The translations under genes were made by a program, and so were the position numbers. The notes beneath the pieces are model-generated. The model was not told where the DNA came from and did not search any database. It saw nothing but the letters and a program-made list of their open reading frames with translations. Of a DNA stretch of 64,000 nucleotides, positions 8,810 through 18,305 are shown in pieces (within the stretch, counting starts at the first letter, position 1; the number at the start of each line of letters is the position of its first letter). The DNA comes from Peribacillus huizhouensis (GTDB lineage Bacteria > Bacillota > Bacilli > Bacillales > DSM-1321), in the NCBI RefSeq assembly GCF_014138605.1, contig NZ_JACJHX010000002.1:349899-413898 (forward strand), read 5' to 3'.

Positions 8810-10050
8810 AGCTCACCAGTTCAAGCATTGCGTGCCAAAATTCATATTTGCGTGCCGGAACGGGGGTGTTACGTGCCGGAACTTGTACTTTACGAGCCGG
8901 ATTCACGATTTGCGTGCGAGATTTGCGATTTGCGTGCCGAAGCCAAATTCAACGCTAAAATTTTCGAAGCTAGCCTACCTTTTCATTCGAGATCAGTCCT
9001 TTATGACAGATTTCATAGGCAATCTGTAGCTTATTTATGTGGTCGGGCTATGTTCTGAGGAAATACCAGACTTTGCGCGGACATCTGCTCCCCAGTTCAA
9101 GCATTGCGTGCCAGAATTCGAATTTGCGTGCCGGAACGGGGGTGTTACGTGCCGGAACTTGTACTTTACGAGCCGGATTCACGAATTGCGTGCGAGATTT
9201 GCGATTTGCGTGCCGAAGCCCAATTCAACGCTAAATTTTTCGAAGCTAGCCTGCCTTTTCATTCGAGATCAGTCCTTTATGACAGATTTCATAGGCAATC
9301 TGTAGCTTATTGATGTGGTCGGGCTATGTTCTGTGGAAATACCAGACTTTGCCCGGACATCAGCTCCCCAGTTCAAGCATTGCGTGCCAGAATTCGAATT
9401 TGCGTGCCGGAACGGGGGTGTTACGTGCCGGAACTTGTACTTTGCGTGCCGGATTCACAATTTACGTGCGAGATTTGCGATTTGCGTGCCGAAGCCCAAT
9501 TCAACGCTAAATTTTTCGAAGCTAGCCTGCCTTTTCATTCGAGATCAGTCCTTTATGACAGATTTCATAGGCAACCTGTAGCTTATCGATGTGGTCGGGC
9601 TATGTTCTGAGGAAATACCAGACGTTGCGCGGACATCAGCTCTTCAGTTCGAGCATTACGAGCCAAAATTCAAATTTGCGTGCCGGAACGGGGGTGTTAC
9701 GTGCCGGAATTTGTACTTTACGAGCCAGATTCACGATTTGCGTGCGAGATTTGCGATTTGCGTGCCGAAGCCACTTCGACGCTAAATTTTTTGAAGCTTG
9801 CCTGCCATTTTCTTTCCAGATAAGCCCTTTATGACGGATTTCATAGACAACCTGTAGCTTATTGATGTGGTCAGACAATGTTCTGTAGAAATACCTGACT
9901 TTGCGCGGACATCAGCTCACCAATTCAAGCATTACGTGCCAGAATTCGAATTTGCGTGCCGGAACGGGGGTGTTACGTGCAGGAACTTGTACTTTACGAG
10001 CCGGATTCACGATTTGCGTGCGAGATTCGCGATTTGCGTGCCGGAGTCCA
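8810..10050. repeat. Tandem array of 276-bp units containing 20-21-bp sub-repeats
   Basis: Five copies of one unit are seen; the anchor CAGTTCAAGCATT or a close variant falls at 8817, 9093, 9369, 9645 and 9921, each exactly 276 bp apart. The last copy stops after about 130 bp. Each unit has about six sub-repeats spaced 20-21 bp with cores GCGTGCC, GCGTGCCGG, ACGTGCCGG, ACGAGCCGG, GCGTGCGAG and GCGTGCCGA, followed by a 140-bp spacer (CTTTTCATTCGAGATCAG... to ...GAAATACCAGAC). Because 276 is a multiple of three, short open frames recur in each copy; I regard them as by-products. It fills the gap between spoIVFA and minD. Confidence 0.9.
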
Positions 10051-10100
10051 AATCGCCACAATATTCTTGATTGCACCCAAGAACTTATCTTATCCAAAAC

Positions 10101-10181
10101 AAAAAGGGCCAGACTCTACATCAACTATATCGTTTATTTGACACCATAAACTGGATATAGGATGTGAGGTCTGACCTTTTT
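10101..10181. repeat. GGTCTGACC-ended element, copy 3 (minD 3-prime end)
   Basis: An 81-bp element from AAAAAGGGCCAGAC to GAGGTCTGACCTTTTT. It ends one base before the minD stop codon and may terminate minCD transcription. Confidence 0.65.
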
Positions 10182-10182
10182 A

Positions 10183-10986
10183 TTACGAACCGGCAAATAA
10201 TTTTTTTAATTTTGCCATTAAGCCTTTTGGTTCGTCTTCTATTGATGAAAGCGGCACTGATTCACCTAAAATTCTCCTGGCAATATTGCGGTAGGCGATA
10301 GATGCGCGGTTATTTGGATCCATGGCGATCGGTTCACCTTCGTTAGATGCTCTGATCACTTGTTCATCGTCGACAACAATGCCAATCAAGTCAATTGAGA
10401 GATGGTTCGTGACTTCATCAATATCCATCATTTCCCCATTCTTCAGCATATGATTCCGTATTCGATTAATGACAAGTTTTGGCGGTTCAATATTTTCTTC
10501 TTTTTCAAGCAAACCAATAATCCGATCGGCATCTCTGACAGCTGATTTTTCTGGAGTGGTTACGACAATCGCTTTATCAGCACCTGCTATTGCATTTTTA
10601 AATCCTTGTTCAATTCCAGCAGGACAGTCAATAATAATATAATCATAGTCTTGCTTTAATTCGTGAACAAGTTTATACATTTGTTCAGGAACGATCGCCG
10701 TCTTGTCGGACGTTTGAGCAGCTGGAAGAAGATAAAGCCTGTCTTCAAAGCGCTTATCTTTCACTAAAGCTTGATGTATTTTACAGCGTCCTTCAATTAC
10801 ATCAACCAAATCATAGATAATCCGATTTTCTAATCCCATAACAACATCTAAATTTCTAAGACCAATATCTGTATCAATCAAACATACTTTTTTGCCAAGA
10901 AGAGCTAATGATGTACCTAAATTAGCGGATGTTGTGGTCTTTCCCACCCCACCCTTTCCAGATGTAATAACTATTGCCTCTCCCAC
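10183..10986 (-). CDS. minD: Septum site-determining ATPase MinD
   Basis: MinD is the membrane-bound ParA-type ATPase that, with MinC, keeps FtsZ rings away from the poles. The 267-residue protein has the deviant Walker A SGKGGVGKTT (9-18), switch II DCPAGIEQG, and a C-terminal amphipathic membrane-targeting helix (GLMAKLKKLFAGS). The start is a GTG with AAGGGGG nine bases upstream. It follows minC by 2 bp. The minCD pair lies beside mreBCD, as in B. subtilis. Confidence 0.96.
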   Translation of the reverse strand: MGEAIVITSGKGGVGKTTTSANLGTSLALLGKKVCLIDTDIGLRNLDVVMGLENRIIYDLVDVIEGRCKIHQALVKDKRFEDRLYLLPAAQTSDKTAIVPEQMYKLVHELKQDYDYIIIDCPAGIEQGFKNAIAGADKAIVVTTPEKSAVRDADRIIGLLEKEENIEPPKLVINRIRNHMLKNGEMMDIDEVTNHLSIDLIGIVVDDEQVIRASNEGEPIAMDPNNRASIAYRNIARRILGESVPLSSIEDEPKGLMAKLKKLFAGS

Positions 10987-10988
10987 GA

Positions 10989-11672
10989 TTAGAGTCCCCC
11001 TTCTAATCTATTAAAATTCGGTCTATGATTCTTAAAAGCTTGTATCTTTTCGACAATAATACGGCCATTTTCATTGATAAAAGCACACTCCATCATATGG
11101 CCATCTTCTATATATTTATCAGGTGCTTTCATGATCTTATCAGCAATTCTAATATGTGATGGTTTCATGACAGAGGCACTAACAAAACTTTCTTGGTTGC
11201 CGTTATGCCCTGCTTGGGCAATTCCTCTAAGCGTACCCATCACAAAAATATTCCCACCGGCTATAATCGTCCCGCCTGGATTCACATCACCGATCAACAA
11301 TAAATCACCAACAACCTCTAAAATTTGCCCCGACCTAATGACTTTAGCAATGGTAGTCATTTGATGTTCGTCCTTCCATTGCTTGGCTTCTTCCTTCGTT
11401 ATCACATTAGAAATAATTTCATCAATGACCAGTTTTTTTTTCTGGCTGATTAATTCTCGGATACGATTTTTCTGATCCTCAAGCAGATAACGATTTCCTG
11501 TATGTACCTTAACGGCAATGCCTGAATCATTTTCTTGGAATTGATAATTTGCAGAGAGCTTTGATTCTAGTTCTTTCAATAGCTCTGAAAAAGAACACGA
11601 ATCATCCAGATGAAGTGTGAGCCCATCCTTTGTGCCTTTTATCATAACATTTTGCTGAATTCTTTTATTCAT
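10989..11672 (-). CDS. minC: Septum site-determining protein MinC
   Basis: MinC inhibits FtsZ assembly and is brought to the membrane by MinD. The 227-residue protein has an N-terminal alpha-beta domain (about 1-100) and a C-terminal right-handed beta-helix (about 110-215) with the glycine-rich turns GDLLLIGDVNPGG and GNIFVMGTLRG. An AGGTGA ribosome site lies 10 bases before the ATG. It is directly followed by minD. Confidence 0.94.
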   Translation of the reverse strand: MNKRIQQNVMIKGTKDGLTLHLDDSCSFSELLKELESKLSANYQFQENDSGIAVKVHTGNRYLLEDQKNRIRELISQKKKLVIDEIISNVITKEEAKQWKDEHQMTTIAKVIRSGQILEVVGDLLLIGDVNPGGTIIAGGNIFVMGTLRGIAQAGHNGNQESFVSASVMKPSHIRIADKIMKAPDKYIEDGHMMECAFINENGRIIVEKIQAFKNHRPNFNRLEGGL

Positions 11673-11924
11673 GACGCATGTTTCACCTCAATGAAAGTAT
11701 AATTCGACATGACTAGAGATATTTCCTTTTTCTACGCGCATGAAAGTAGAAAAACCTGTCACCGATCCTTGACTACAAAAAGACTAGCCAAGGAGACACG
11801 CATACGACTTATGACCTAAGCATGCCAGTGTAAGGTTAAACTTCAAAACTTATTATCAAACTACTTGCCTTTATCATGTCTAAAAGCACGCGAAAGCGCT
11901 TTTCACCTTTTAGCAAACTATTTT

Positions 11925-12443
11925 TTACTCTCCGTCTGATTCAAGTTTCTGTTTCTCAATCATCCGCTTTAACGGATAAGAAAAAACAACAAGGAAAGCG
12001 AGATTTAACAGTAGAGTTGGTACAAGTCTACTTTTCCAAAACGTATTAAAGTCTATATGAGCAAATCCAATCAGGATATTAATTTGATAGACAATTACTT
12101 CTAAAAACGTAATAAATAAGAGCGAAGTAAGGATGGTCACTAGCAGATTAGATTGAAGGATTCTCATAATTTTCGCTATAAGGTAAGCAAAAAATGGAAG
12201 CATGAACATATATACGCCCAAGATTTCTGTATACACGACATCATACATTAGACCCAGTATGAAGCCGTATATCATACCGTTTCTTCGTGTTCCATATATA
12301 GTAATGAACGCGATTAAAATCATAATGAATCGTGGGACAATAATTTTGTCACCACCGAATATATCACCAGCAAGTAAATTTGAAAATGAACCTTCCATAA
12401 TAAAGAAAAGCAAGGCAGTGAGGGGAAGTTTTAGTCGCTTCAT
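11925..12443 (-). CDS. mreD: Rod shape-determining protein MreD
   Basis: MreD is an integral membrane partner of MreC and MreB in the elongasome that directs lateral wall synthesis. The 172-residue protein has about five hydrophobic helices and the family pattern in RNGMIYGFILGLMYDVVYTEILG. Its start overlaps the mreC stop by 4 bp. The 250-bp gap after it, before minC, has only a bulged GCGCTTTT hairpin near 11880-11902 that may be a weak terminator. Confidence 0.92.
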   Translation of the reverse strand: MKRLKLPLTALLFFIMEGSFSNLLAGDIFGGDKIIVPRFIMILIAFITIYGTRRNGMIYGFILGLMYDVVYTEILGVYMFMLPFFAYLIAKIMRILQSNLLVTILTSLLFITFLEVIVYQINILIGFAHIDFNTFWKSRLVPTLLLNLAFLVVFSYPLKRMIEKQKLESDGE

Positions 12444-13309
12444 TCTTGTGCCTCACTCTTCGCATCTTCACCAATCACTTCACGTTTAACGACCATGACA
12501 TTTTTTATATCATAAAAATCTGTTGCTGGTTCTAAATATGCCGTCTGATTCAAGCCATTTTGATCAATTTTCACTTCGACAACTTTCCCAACAATTAGAC
12601 GTGATGGAAAAATGCCGCCTAGTCCTGATGTCTCTACGATCGAACCAATTTTTATTTCTTTATCAAATGGTATTCGCTTCATTAGCAAATAGCCCTGCTT
12701 GTCATCATAGCCTTCGATGATTCCGTTGGCTGCATCTTCTTGTACAATGGAAGCTGAAATTTTATTATTCGGATCTGTCGAACTGACCAGCAGTACAGTT
12801 GCCGTGGTAGGTGTCGTACTCTTTACCTTGCCGATTAATCCATCAGCTGTAATGACTGCCATATTCGCTTTTATCCCATTCATCTCACCTTTATTAATCG
12901 TAATTAACTCATTCCAACGATCTGGATTCCGACCGATTACAGTTGCTTGAATAGGCGAATACTTACTCAAATCATCTTCCTTACCAAGAATTTTACGTAA
13001 TTCGGCATTTTCCTTCTTCAATGCTTGGACTTCTGTTTTTATCTGTACATATTCTCCTAAACGGGCTTTAAGCTTTGCATTTTCGTCATATGTATTTTGC
13101 AGGTCACTCAGATTTTCAAAAAGTCCGGTAACAGCAGAAACAGGTTTATCAAAGGCATTGGCAAACCATCCTGTTGTATCTTTTAAAAATTGTTCCGGCC
13201 ATGACAATGTTTCGCGTTCTCTCAATGAAAACCCGATTAATGCCACAAGAACAATAATTCCTGCCAATAACAAGATTAACTTTTTGTTTAAAAACTGTGG
13301 CATGATCAT
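12440..13309 (-). CDS. mreC: Rod shape-determining protein MreC
   Basis: MreC links the cytoplasmic MreB filament to the extracellular wall synthases. The 289-residue protein has a short cytoplasmic tail, one membrane helix (about 9-26), a coiled coil (about 68-110) that forms its dimer, and two beta-barrel domains with the family motifs IGRNPDRWN and LIVGKVVEV. It overlaps mreD by 4 bp. Confidence 0.95.
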   Translation of the reverse strand: MIMPQFLNKKLILLLAGIIVLVALIGFSLRERETLSWPEQFLKDTTGWFANAFDKPVSAVTGLFENLSDLQNTYDENAKLKARLGEYVQIKTEVQALKKENAELRKILGKEDDLSKYSPIQATVIGRNPDRWNELITINKGEMNGIKANMAVITADGLIGKVKSTTPTTATVLLVSSTDPNNKISASIVQEDAANGIIEGYDDKQGYLLMKRIPFDKEIKIGSIVETSGLGGIFPSRLIVGKVVEVKIDQNGLNQTAYLEPATDFYDIKNVMVVKREVIGEDAKSEAQE

Positions 13310-13624
13310 CTACACCTCTATCTGGAAAAATGCCAGGCTTTTGCTAGAAAACACCGCTTTTTCTAGTCATTTGGATGATACCTGGCGCAGAACACTAATA
13401 TTCCTTAAAACTTACGGTTACCTAAACGAAACAAACAGGGATTGTCCACTTAGGCTTTACGATCACAATTGGCCCAATGTGTTCAATCCCCATTATAGGC
13501 AGTTTATAAACGAGAAGAAAGAAGTTTATCCTATAAATTTGAATTCTCTTCGTATTTATCTCGCATTTGAAGTTTCAATTTCTTTCACTCGATCCGCATT
13601 CCTATTATTATAAGAAGCTTTTAA
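13310..13624. other. mreC-mreB intergenic region with nested hairpin
   Basis: No gene is seen. At 13331-13387 a nested inverted repeat (TGCCAGG...CCTGGCG around CTAGAAAA...TTTTCTAG) could fold into a long hairpin in the transcript between mreB and mreC. On neither strand is it followed by a clear T run, so it may be a processing site or a repeat and not a terminator. The remainder, 13390-13620, shows nothing I recognise. Confidence 0.45.
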
Positions 13625-14644
13625 TTATCGTAAATCTTTTGTTTTATTTTTAAAATTATCGATATGATCCAATGCTTTACCTGTTCCAATCGCTACACAA
13701 TCAAGTGGATTTTCAGCAATAAGAACTGGCATTTTCGTTTCTTCACTTATTACTTTATCCAGATTACGCAGCAAAGCTCCGCCTCCTGTTAGAACAATCC
13801 CACGATCCATAATATCTGCCGCAAGCTCAGGTGGTGTTTTCTCTAGCGTATTTTTCACGGAATCAACAATTGCATCGACCGTATCACGAAGTGCAACTGA
13901 AATTTCCTTAGCGGAGATTTCAATCGTTTTTGGCAAGCCCGTCAATAGATCACGGCCGCGAATGTCCATATTTTCAATGCCTTCCGTATCCCCTGCTGAC
14001 CCGATTTCCATCTTAATGCTCTCTGAAGTACGTTCCCCGATCATTAAGTTGTAATTTTTACGGATATAGCTGACAATCGCGTCGTCCATTTCGTCACCAG
14101 CAATGCGAATCGACTTGCTTGTTACAATTCCGCCCAATGAAATGATTGCAACTTCAGTCGTACCGCCACCGATATCAACGATCATGCTGCCTGTCGGTTC
14201 CCATACAGGAAGATTTGCACCAATCGCTGCCGCAAAAGGTTCTTCAATCGGATACGCATCACGTGCACCAGCTTGTCTTGTCGCGTCAATAACTGCACGT
14301 TGCTCAACCGCAGTAATTCCGGATGGGACACAAATCATGACATATGGCTTGCTTCCAAAAACACCTTTTTTCTGAGCTTCCTTCATATAATACTTCATCA
14401 TCGTCGCTGTCGTTTCATAATCAGCAATTACGCCATCCTTCATCGGTCTTAATGCGACTACGTTACCAGGCGTACGCCCGATCATATTTTTTGCATCATT
14501 TCCGACTGCGACAATTTGTTTCGTATCTGTTTGCAGCGCAACAACTGACGGCTCACGGACAACAATCCCTTTTCCTTTTACATATACAAGCGTGTTTGCC
14601 GTTCCTAAATCGATTCCCAAATCTTTTGTGCCAATTCCAAACAT
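13625..14644 (-). CDS. mreB: Rod shape-determining protein MreB
   Basis: MreB is the bacterial actin that forms membrane filaments guiding lateral wall growth. The 339-residue protein carries phosphate-1 motif [12 protein letters not shown] (about 9-20), the nucleotide loop [18 protein letters not shown], and [15 protein letters not shown] near the C-terminus. AAGGGAG precedes the ATG. The 142-bp gap to radC holds a TATAAT box on the minus strand (14755-14760), a possible mreBCD promoter, though its -35 is weak. Confidence 0.97.
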   Translation of the reverse strand: MFGIGTKDLGIDLGTANTLVYVKGKGIVVREPSVVALQTDTKQIVAVGNDAKNMIGRTPGNVVALRPMKDGVIADYETTATMMKYYMKEAQKKGVFGSKPYVMICVPSGITAVEQRAVIDATRQAGARDAYPIEEPFAAAIGANLPVWEPTGSMIVDIGGGTTEVAIISLGGIVTSKSIRIAGDEMDDAIVSYIRKNYNLMIGERTSESIKMEIGSAGDTEGIENMDIRGRDLLTGLPKTIEISAKEISVALRDTVDAIVDSVKNTLEKTPPELAADIMDRGIVLTGGGALLRNLDKVISEETKMPVLIAENPLDCVAIGTGKALDHIDNFKNKTKDLR

Positions 14645-14786
14645 ATTGGTTTCTCCCTTTCATACACAAAATACTTTTTATAGTAAGATTTTAAATGGTC
14701 AATATTCAAAAATGCAAAGATTTATTATGTTACCCTTAAAAAATCATAAACACTATTATACCGTATCATTATCCATTTTAATAGTG

Positions 14787-15473
14787 TCACAAATACCCTT
14801 TTTCCTTTAAACTCACAAATTTATGTTCTCCAATAATAATATGATCCAAAAGTTCTATCCCTATTATTTTACCACACTCGACTAATCTCTTGGTAACTTC
14901 AATATCTTCTCTACTCGGTGAGGGGTCTCCAGAGGGGTGATTATGTAGACAAATAATAGAGGCTGCAGATCTTCTGAAGGCTTCTTTGTAGACTTCGCGG
15001 GGATGAACGATCGATGCATTTAAGCTGCCGATAAATATCGTTTGTTTGTGGATTACTTGATTTTTTGTATTGAGGTAAAGTGTGATGAAATGCTCTTGTG
15101 TGAGAAAGCGCATTTCTTCCATGCAGTATTTCGCTCCATCTTCAGGGGAACGGATTACGTATCGGTCGGGATAGTTCAACTGAGTAATTCTCTTGCCGAG
15201 TTCAACTGCGGCTAGGATTTGAATCGCCTTTGCTTCTCCAATTCCTTTAATGGCGGTGATTTCATCAATGGAGGCATCTATTAACATACGCAGCCCTTCA
15301 AACGTACTGATTAATCGATTGGCCAACTGCAGAACAGATTCTTCTTTCGTCCCTGTTCTGAGTAATATTGCTAGCAATTCCTGATTGGAGAGACTTTGAG
15401 GGCCGGTTTGGATAAAGCGTTCACGCGGCCTCTCATCTTTCGGAACATCGCGAATTAGCATTTTTTCTAACAA
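14787..15473 (-). CDS. radC: RadC/YsxA family JAB-domain protein
   Basis: RadC proteins have a helix-hairpin-helix N-terminus (KGIGEAKAIQILA) and a C-terminal JAB/MPN metalloprotease-like domain whose zinc motif is complete here (HNHPSGDPSPSRED). The cellular role is unsettled; an early assignment to DNA repair was withdrawn. I prefer the TTG at 15473, with AGAGGG eight bases upstream; a GTG at 15482 sits too close to that site and the ATG at 15461 has none. It follows maf by about 57 bp, as in B. subtilis. Confidence 0.9.
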   Translation of the reverse strand: MLEKMLIRDVPKDERPRERFIQTGPQSLSNQELLAILLRTGTKEESVLQLANRLISTFEGLRMLIDASIDEITAIKGIGEAKAIQILAAVELGKRITQLNYPDRYVIRSPEDGAKYCMEEMRFLTQEHFITLYLNTKNQVIHKQTIFIGSLNASIVHPREVYKEAFRRSAASIICLHNHPSGDPSPSREDIEVTKRLVECGKIIGIELLDHIIIGEHKFVSLKEKGYL

Positions 15474-15530
15474 AATAACCACCCTCTCTTCATAAAAATG
15501 AGATGGATCCCTGTCAGAATGCTGAATGGG

Positions 15531-16109
15531 TTACTCGTTTTCCGCTTGAAACGCCAGAAGTTCACGAGACAATCTTGAAACCGGAAGTCCCACAACTGAA
15601 AAATAATCGCCATGAATTTTTTTAACAAACAACGAACCATAGCCTTGAATTCCATAGCTTCCTGCTTTGTCAAATGGTTCTCCACTATCAAGATACCTTT
15701 CAATCTCTGCATCTGACAGGTCCCAAAACGTCACTTCTGTTTCTTCATAGAATACGCGACTCTTTTCTCCTTTTACAAGCGCGACACCTGTATAAACAAA
15801 GTGTGTGTTTCCAGCTAACAATTGCAACATTTTTTTTGCATCTGTTCGGTCAACTGGCTTTCCTAATATCTTGCCATCAAAAGCTACAACCGTATCAGAG
15901 CCAATCACACAGGATTCTGGATATTTTACAGCAACCGCTTTTGCCTTTCTGTGAGCAAGCTCTTTTACGGCAACAGATGGCTCTGTATTCGGTTCAATGC
16001 TTTCATCAACATTCGCGTCTACTGATTGAAAAGGGATTTGAAGAACTTGCAGCAATTCCTTACGGCGTGGAGAAGCTGAGGCTAAAATCAATCGGTGCAT
16101 ACTAAACAT
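15531..16109 (-). CDS. maf: Maf-like nucleotide pyrophosphatase
   Basis: Maf proteins hydrolyse dTTP/UTP or modified nucleotides to the monophosphate and in B. subtilis arrest septation when overproduced. Visible motifs are LILASASPRRKELL near the N-terminus, CVIGSDTVV in the middle and FDKAGSYGIQG near the end. The frame is open further upstream, but that part has no family similarity; the ATG at 16109 with AAGGA five bases before it gives 192 residues, the normal length. Confidence 0.93.
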   Translation of the reverse strand: MFSMHRLILASASPRRKELLQVLQIPFQSVDANVDESIEPNTEPSVAVKELAHRKAKAVAVKYPESCVIGSDTVVAFDGKILGKPVDRTDAKKMLQLLAGNTHFVYTGVALVKGEKSRVFYEETEVTFWDLSDAEIERYLDSGEPFDKAGSYGIQGYGSLFVKKIHGDYFSVVGLPVSRLSRELLAFQAENE

Positions 16110-16192
16110 CACATTCCTTACTATAAAAAATATCATTGCAGGCCAGGAGACCCACTGTAATCGTACCAAATAATACCTCAACTAACAATCCT

Positions 16193-16281
16193 AAAAAGAG
16201 GCCAGACTCCATTTCGCGCAGTAATGCATGAAAGAAGCGCTGGCCCATTATTTCCTGAGAAATAGTCGGATGTTGTCAGAT
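16193..16281. repeat. Degenerate GGTCTGACC-type element, copy 4 (spoIIB 3-prime end)
   Basis: An 89-bp stretch starts AAAAAGAGGCCAGACTCC and ends near TTGTCAGATTT, close to the consensus ends and length. An internal GGCCAG...CTGGCC pair is present. It ends one base from the spoIIB stop codon. Confidence 0.45.
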
Positions 16282-17268
16282 TTAATAGGAATTCAAGAAA
16301 TGTAGTAGTTTTTGCTGTGCTTGGAGCAAATGATCGGTTTCTTTCGTGCTTTGATATTGCTTTATTGAATCGAAAGCAGCATTCAAATCAGAATAGGCAG
16401 CTTTTAGTCCTGCTGGTGAATCGTCTTTCACCTGGGCTTTAAGGTCTTCAAGGTCTGTTTGCACAGATTTCAGATCGGTGGTTGCTGTCGGATTTAATAG
16501 CTGTGCAGAAGAGGCCTTTGTTAAGGTTTGATAGGCTGTATTCATTTTCTTTATTATTGCTTCATTACTGCTTCCCACACTTCCAGACTTAAGCGTGAGC
16601 TCTTTCCAAAACACTTCCACATCGTAGCCTTTTAAAAAAACGGCAAGCTGCTTACTTTCCTCAAGGCTCGTAGCTGAACCTAAAAACAAATAATATTTCT
16701 CTCCTTGTTTCAATATTTCAGTCGGTACACCTTTAGCTGAAACTAGTTCCTGTGTTTGTTTGGCAGCATCTTCATTACTAAATACTCCACCTTGTACAAG
16801 ATAAACCGATAATGGAGCGACAGCTGTAGCTGTAGGCGCTCCTTTATTGCTATCACCCTTAATACTTGCACTAGGTTCCATCGGTTCGACAGGGACAGTA
16901 GCAACCTCTTTATCAGCCGTAATTGTCTTCAACACAATCAAACCTAAACCCGAACCGACAATCACAGCAAAAAGAATAGCGAAAAAGGGAATTTTAAATG
17001 AAAATCTCGATTTATTCCCTGGATTTTTTCGTTTACCGCCAAATGCAAGGATGATTGGATTTTTCTTTTTCGTAGAAGCCGGTGGTTGATAAAATATGCC
17101 CTCGTCTTTTGGAAATACCCAATCGAAGCTTTCATCCTCGGACTCGTTTGCTGCAGAAGCTTGGTTTTTAGCCACTTTAACGCTATTGCTACTATCATCT
17201 CCAACCAAGGGCTTTTCCTCGCCATTAATTTTTATGGTGATTCCTTTTTTATTTTCTGGGTTGTCCAT
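16282..17268 (-). CDS. spoIIB: SPOR-domain protein, probable SpoIIB
   Basis: SpoIIB localises to the sporulation septum and helps septal wall thinning and engulfment in B. subtilis. This 328-residue protein has the same layout: a charged cytoplasmic N-terminus (about 100 residues), one membrane helix (about 105-125) and an extracytoplasmic SPOR domain (about 170-240, starting APLSVYLVQGGVFSNED) that should bind denuded peptidoglycan. Sequence identity within the family is low; the call rests on domain order and on position between maf and the prepilin peptidase. GGGGGG lies seven bases before the ATG at 17268; the open frame upstream, which overlaps the preceding gene, is not used. Confidence 0.8.
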   Translation of the reverse strand: MDNPENKKGITIKINGEEKPLVGDDSSNSVKVAKNQASAANESEDESFDWVFPKDEGIFYQPPASTKKKNPIILAFGGKRKNPGNKSRFSFKIPFFAILFAVIVGSGLGLIVLKTITADKEVATVPVEPMEPSASIKGDSNKGAPTATAVAPLSVYLVQGGVFSNEDAAKQTQELVSAKGVPTEILKQGEKYYLFLGSATSLEESKQLAVFLKGYDVEVFWKELTLKSGSVGSSNEAIIKKMNTAYQTLTKASSAQLLNPTATTDLKSVQTDLEDLKAQVKDDSPAGLKAAYSDLNAAFDSIKQYQSTKETDHLLQAQQKLLHFLNSY

Positions 17269-17360
17269 TTTTTCGCCCCCCACGTACATTTTTTTCCATC
17301 CTAACATAGGAGAAAAAAAAAATAACAAGACTTTTGTCGTCTTGTTATTAATAGCTTTCG

Positions 17361-18305
17361 TCAATTTTTGCCATCAGCTGGAACAGGTATTTCAATCTTT
17401 GTATTCGCTTCAAGTTGTTGTAAATGATTCCAATCTTTTATCACTTTTTCACCGGATCTACTATTATAATACAAAATAGCAAGTTGAAAGAGAGTATCCC
17501 CTGGTTTCACTTTATAGGTGTACACTTTATACGTTGTTTGATTCCGTTTTACAATCTTCCAATCGGCACCCGTTTCTTTCTCCGTTTCGACTTTCTTCTT
17601 TGGTAGTTGAAGTAGATTCGTTTCAAATAATGGGTTTATTTTATTTGCTGGTTTTGGCTCCTCATATTTGGGCAGCTGGGTTTTAAGTTCTTCTAGTTTA
17701 GGATAATAATAGGTAGAAACAGTTAAGTTAAAAGTCAGTGTTTCAGCTGTGTTCATGAACCGATTAATTTCTTTTATTCCGGTATATTGAAGACTCTCTA
17801 CTTTTGTATGGCGCTCCAAATCCTCAAGGCCTTTCACAAATGATTCCAATTCAAGATATGTTGGTGATTCAACCGTAATGACCGCTGTTAATTTCTTTAC
17901 ACCTTCAGGTAGCGAATTTGCATTTGATGCTTCTTCAGCTATCTCAAAATGTCCAGCTTCGAATTCATCTACTGAATCTCCTTGTTGTTTGGAATCGGCA
18001 AATACTAGATTCGTAATTAAAGTACCGGATGCTACTTCAACTTCTTCAAGCATTATAATAAATTGATCGACTAGTTCACTTACCGGAAGTTTCTTTTGTA
18101 AAGCTGTAGTATTAATAGAAACACTTTTCTTCTCTTTTTGATCTAGTTTTTCTAGCTCATCTTTTTCCTTCGCAATCGATTGGGTATGAGTGGAAATTTT
18201 TTCTTGTAATGGTTTATATTCAAAAAAATACGCTCCACATACAGCACTTATAAAAACAAGCAATAAAAGTGTGAGAATGAAGGACAGGACTTTTCGGGAA
18301 AGCAT
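17361..18305 (-). CDS. PilO-like pilus assembly protein with C-terminal LysM domain
   Basis: This 314-residue protein has one N-terminal membrane helix (about 8-28), a coiled coil (about 30-60), a ferredoxin-like PilO-type region, and a C-terminal LysM domain (about 265-310, VYTYKVKPGDTLFQLA). PilO proteins form the PilM-PilN-PilO bridge of type IV pilus machines. The LysM tail would anchor the bridge in peptidoglycan, a role filled by other proteins in Gram-negative bacteria. It abuts pilN by a single shared base. PilO similarity is inferred from size, topology and position. Confidence 0.75.
   Translation of the reverse strand: MLSRKVLSFILTLLLLVFISAVCGAYFFEYKPLQEKISTHTQSIAKEKDELEKLDQKEKKSVSINTTALQKKLPVSELVDQFIIMLEEVEVASGTLITNLVFADSKQQGDSVDEFEAGHFEIAEEASNANSLPEGVKKLTAVITVESPTYLELESFVKGLEDLERHTKVESLQYTGIKEINRFMNTAETLTFNLTVSTYYYPKLEELKTQLPKYEEPKPANKINPLFETNLLQLPKKKVETEKETGADWKIVKRNQTTYKVYTYKVKPGDTLFQLAILYYNSRSGEKVIKDWNHLQQLEANTKIEIPVPADGKN

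Noticed and set aside
8810..10050. CRISPR array
   Set aside because: The short repeats are degenerate and the sequences between them are themselves repeated in every unit, so there are no unique spacers; no cas genes are present.
8832..10149. Several overlapping plus-strand open frames of 60-94 codons (Arg/Cys-rich, LRAG-like repeats)
   Set aside because: They recur because the 276-bp repeat is a multiple of three; all three frames show them, they lack ribosome sites, and the same sequence type occurs in non-coding arrays at other loci.
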